Positions 62,765-64,000 of a stretch of 64,000 nt of DNA are shown here, one piece after another. The notes below the pieces were generated by a model. It was not told where the DNA came from, ran no database searches, and saw nothing but the letters and a program-made list of their open reading frames with translations. Source of the DNA: Himantopus leucocephalus (lineage: Eukaryota; Chordata; Aves; Charadriiformes; Recurvirostridae); the NCBI GenBank assembly GCA_003993805.1, contig RSEF01000005.1, positions 22,237,429 through 22,301,428 on the forward strand, read 5' to 3'. Made by a program: the position numbers and the translations under genes. Positions within the stretch are counted from its first letter, which is position 1. The number at the start of each line of letters is the position of its first letter.

Positions 62765-64000
62765 TACTTCGTTATTCTCTTGAGATTTACTTATGTTGCC
62801 CCGATTTTCAAGAAGGGTAAGAAGGAAGACGCTGGTAATTACAGGCTTGTCAATCTCGCTTCAGTGCCTCGTAAAATTATGGAGAAAGTTATTCTGGGAG
62901 TTATTGAAAAACACTTGAAAGACAATGCATCATTGGTCATAGCAAACATGGGTTCACAAGGTGAAAGTCCTGTTTAACTAACTTAATTTCCTTTTATGAC
63001 AAGGTCACCCAGGTCACAAAGGGTAGCCAGTAGAAGTGTTTTTTTTTTATTTTAGCGAACTTTTGATACTGTATCTCAGAGTATCCTTCTGGACAAAATG
63101 TCCAGCATACAGCTAGACAATTCCATAATATGTTGGGTGAGCAATTGGCTGATGGGTCGGGCTCAAAGAGTTATAGTAAATGGGGTTACATCAGGCTGGC
63201 GACCAGTCACCAGTGGGGTTCCCCAGGGCTCAATTTTAGGGCCAGTTCTCTTTAATGTTTTTGTAAATGATGTAGATGCAGGAATTGAATGTACATTAAG
63301 TAAGTTTGCTAATGATACTAAACTAGGAGGAGCTGTGGGCTCCCTTGAGGGTAGAGAGGCCTTACAGAGAGATCTGGATAGACTAGAGAGCTGGGCAATC
63401 ACCAACCATAAGAAATTTAACAAGATCAAGTGCCGGATTCTCCACCTGGGATGGAGTAATCCTGGTTATAAGTACAAACTAGGGGGTGAGAGGCTAGAAA
63501 GCAGCCCCATGGAAAGAGATGTGGGGGTTTGGTTTGATGGCAAGTTGAATATGAGTTAACAGTATGCCCTGGCAGCCAAAAAGGGCCAACCGTGTCCTGG
63601 GGTGAATCAGGCACAGCATAGCTAGCTGGTCGAGGGAGGTGATTGTCCCACTCTATGCTGCACTGGTGTGGCCTGACTTCAAGTACAGTGTACAGTTTGG
63701 GGTGTCTCAATATAAGAAGGATATCGAACTATTAGAGTGTGTCCAGAGGAGGGCAACAAAGATGGTGAAAGGTCTCTAGGGCAAGACTTATTGAGGAGCA
63801 GCTGAGGTCACTTGGCTTGTTCAGCTCAGAGAAGAGAAGGCTGAGGGGTGACCTCATGGCAGTCTACAACTTCCTCAAGGGGGGCAGCAGAGGATTAGGT
63901 GCTGATCTCCTCTCTCTGGTGACCAGAGTCAGGACACGAGGAAATTGAATGAAACTACATCAGGGGAAGTTCAGATTGGACATTAGAAAAAGGTTCTTCA
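62765..64000 (+). mobile_element. CR1 LINE copy E, reverse-transcriptase region, runs off the window
   Basis: The plus strand encodes, in CR1 RT order: PIFKKGKKEDAGNYRLVNL and VILGVIEKHLKDN (about 62795-62930), then a disrupted segment, then [54 protein letters not shown] (about 63210-63270) and FANDTKLGG (63305 onward). After these come [19 protein letters not shown] and [14 protein letters not shown]. Beyond the stop near 63559 the tail and 3' UTR-like DNA continue to the window end. The endonuclease part is missing, so the copy is 5'-truncated. Motif A is broken by small deletions beside a T-run (about 63038-63070), which remove its first aspartate. Motif C reads F-A-N-D where the family has F-A-D-D. 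It is dead as an enzyme. Confidence 0.92.

Noticed and set aside
62780..63559. Reverse transcriptase that might belong to a novel RT-based system
   Set aside because: Residue order and 3' tail match CR1 LINE RT, with broken catalytic motifs. There are no associated accessory genes or RNA.
1..64000. CRISPR arrays, operons, phage or plasmid features
   Set aside because: No regularly spaced direct repeats, no bacterial gene packing and no ribosome-binding pattern. The DNA is vertebrate.

Overview
This window looks like bird nuclear DNA. The reasons are several CR1-type LINE fragments, avian-style LTRs (ends of the TGTCATGGTTT / TGTCCTGGTTTGA and TGTATTGGGTTT / TGTGGTGGGTT types), AT-rich single-copy DNA without bacterial-style ORF packing, and a few ancient MIR-like SINE relics of the kind shared by amniotes. 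The species cannot be fixed from the sequence. I could not support a single host protein-coding exon, tRNA, rRNA or other structural RNA gene. The window is best read as a gene desert or the interior of a very large intron. Nearly all recognisable coding capacity belongs to decayed retrotransposons.

Layout: 1-3536 is single-copy AT-rich DNA ending in an A/C-rich tract. 3537-4646 is an LTR with an internal array of degenerate repeats. 4647-8100 is single-copy DNA with two clear hairpins, followed by a CR1 relic at 8110-8470. 8471-13089 is single-copy DNA with a candidate conserved regulatory block near 12.1-12.3 kb. 13090-17115 is a retrotransposon pile-up. It comprises an LTR edge running into a 1000-N gap, then CR1 copy A (minus strand, open reading frame, inserted into or abutting copy B), CR1 B (minus), CR1 C (minus, 3' part) and CR1 D (plus). 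17116-39274 is mostly unique DNA with two MIR-like relics, a small CpG-enriched block with a CTCF-like motif near 33 kb, and a GC-rich block at 35.7-36.2 kb. 39275-39849 is a minus-strand LTR containing a 100-N gap. 39850-48944 is unique DNA with a MIR-like relic and an old CR1 3' fragment. 48950-49629 is a solo LTR with a perfect 5-bp target duplication. 49635-62764 is mostly unique, with a poly-T/poly-G tract broken by seven Ns. 62765-64000 is a plus-strand CR1 reverse-transcriptase region that runs off the window and carries lesions in two catalytic motifs.

No new defence, mobile or biosynthetic system was found. The observations of most value are the nested CR1 copies, the two exactly bounded LTR insertions, two assembly artefacts visible as duplicated sequence around single Ns, the poly-G gap, and several stretches (hairpins, possible conserved elements, protein-like ORFs) that a genome alignment could settle quickly. 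All family assignments were made by eye, without database searches.
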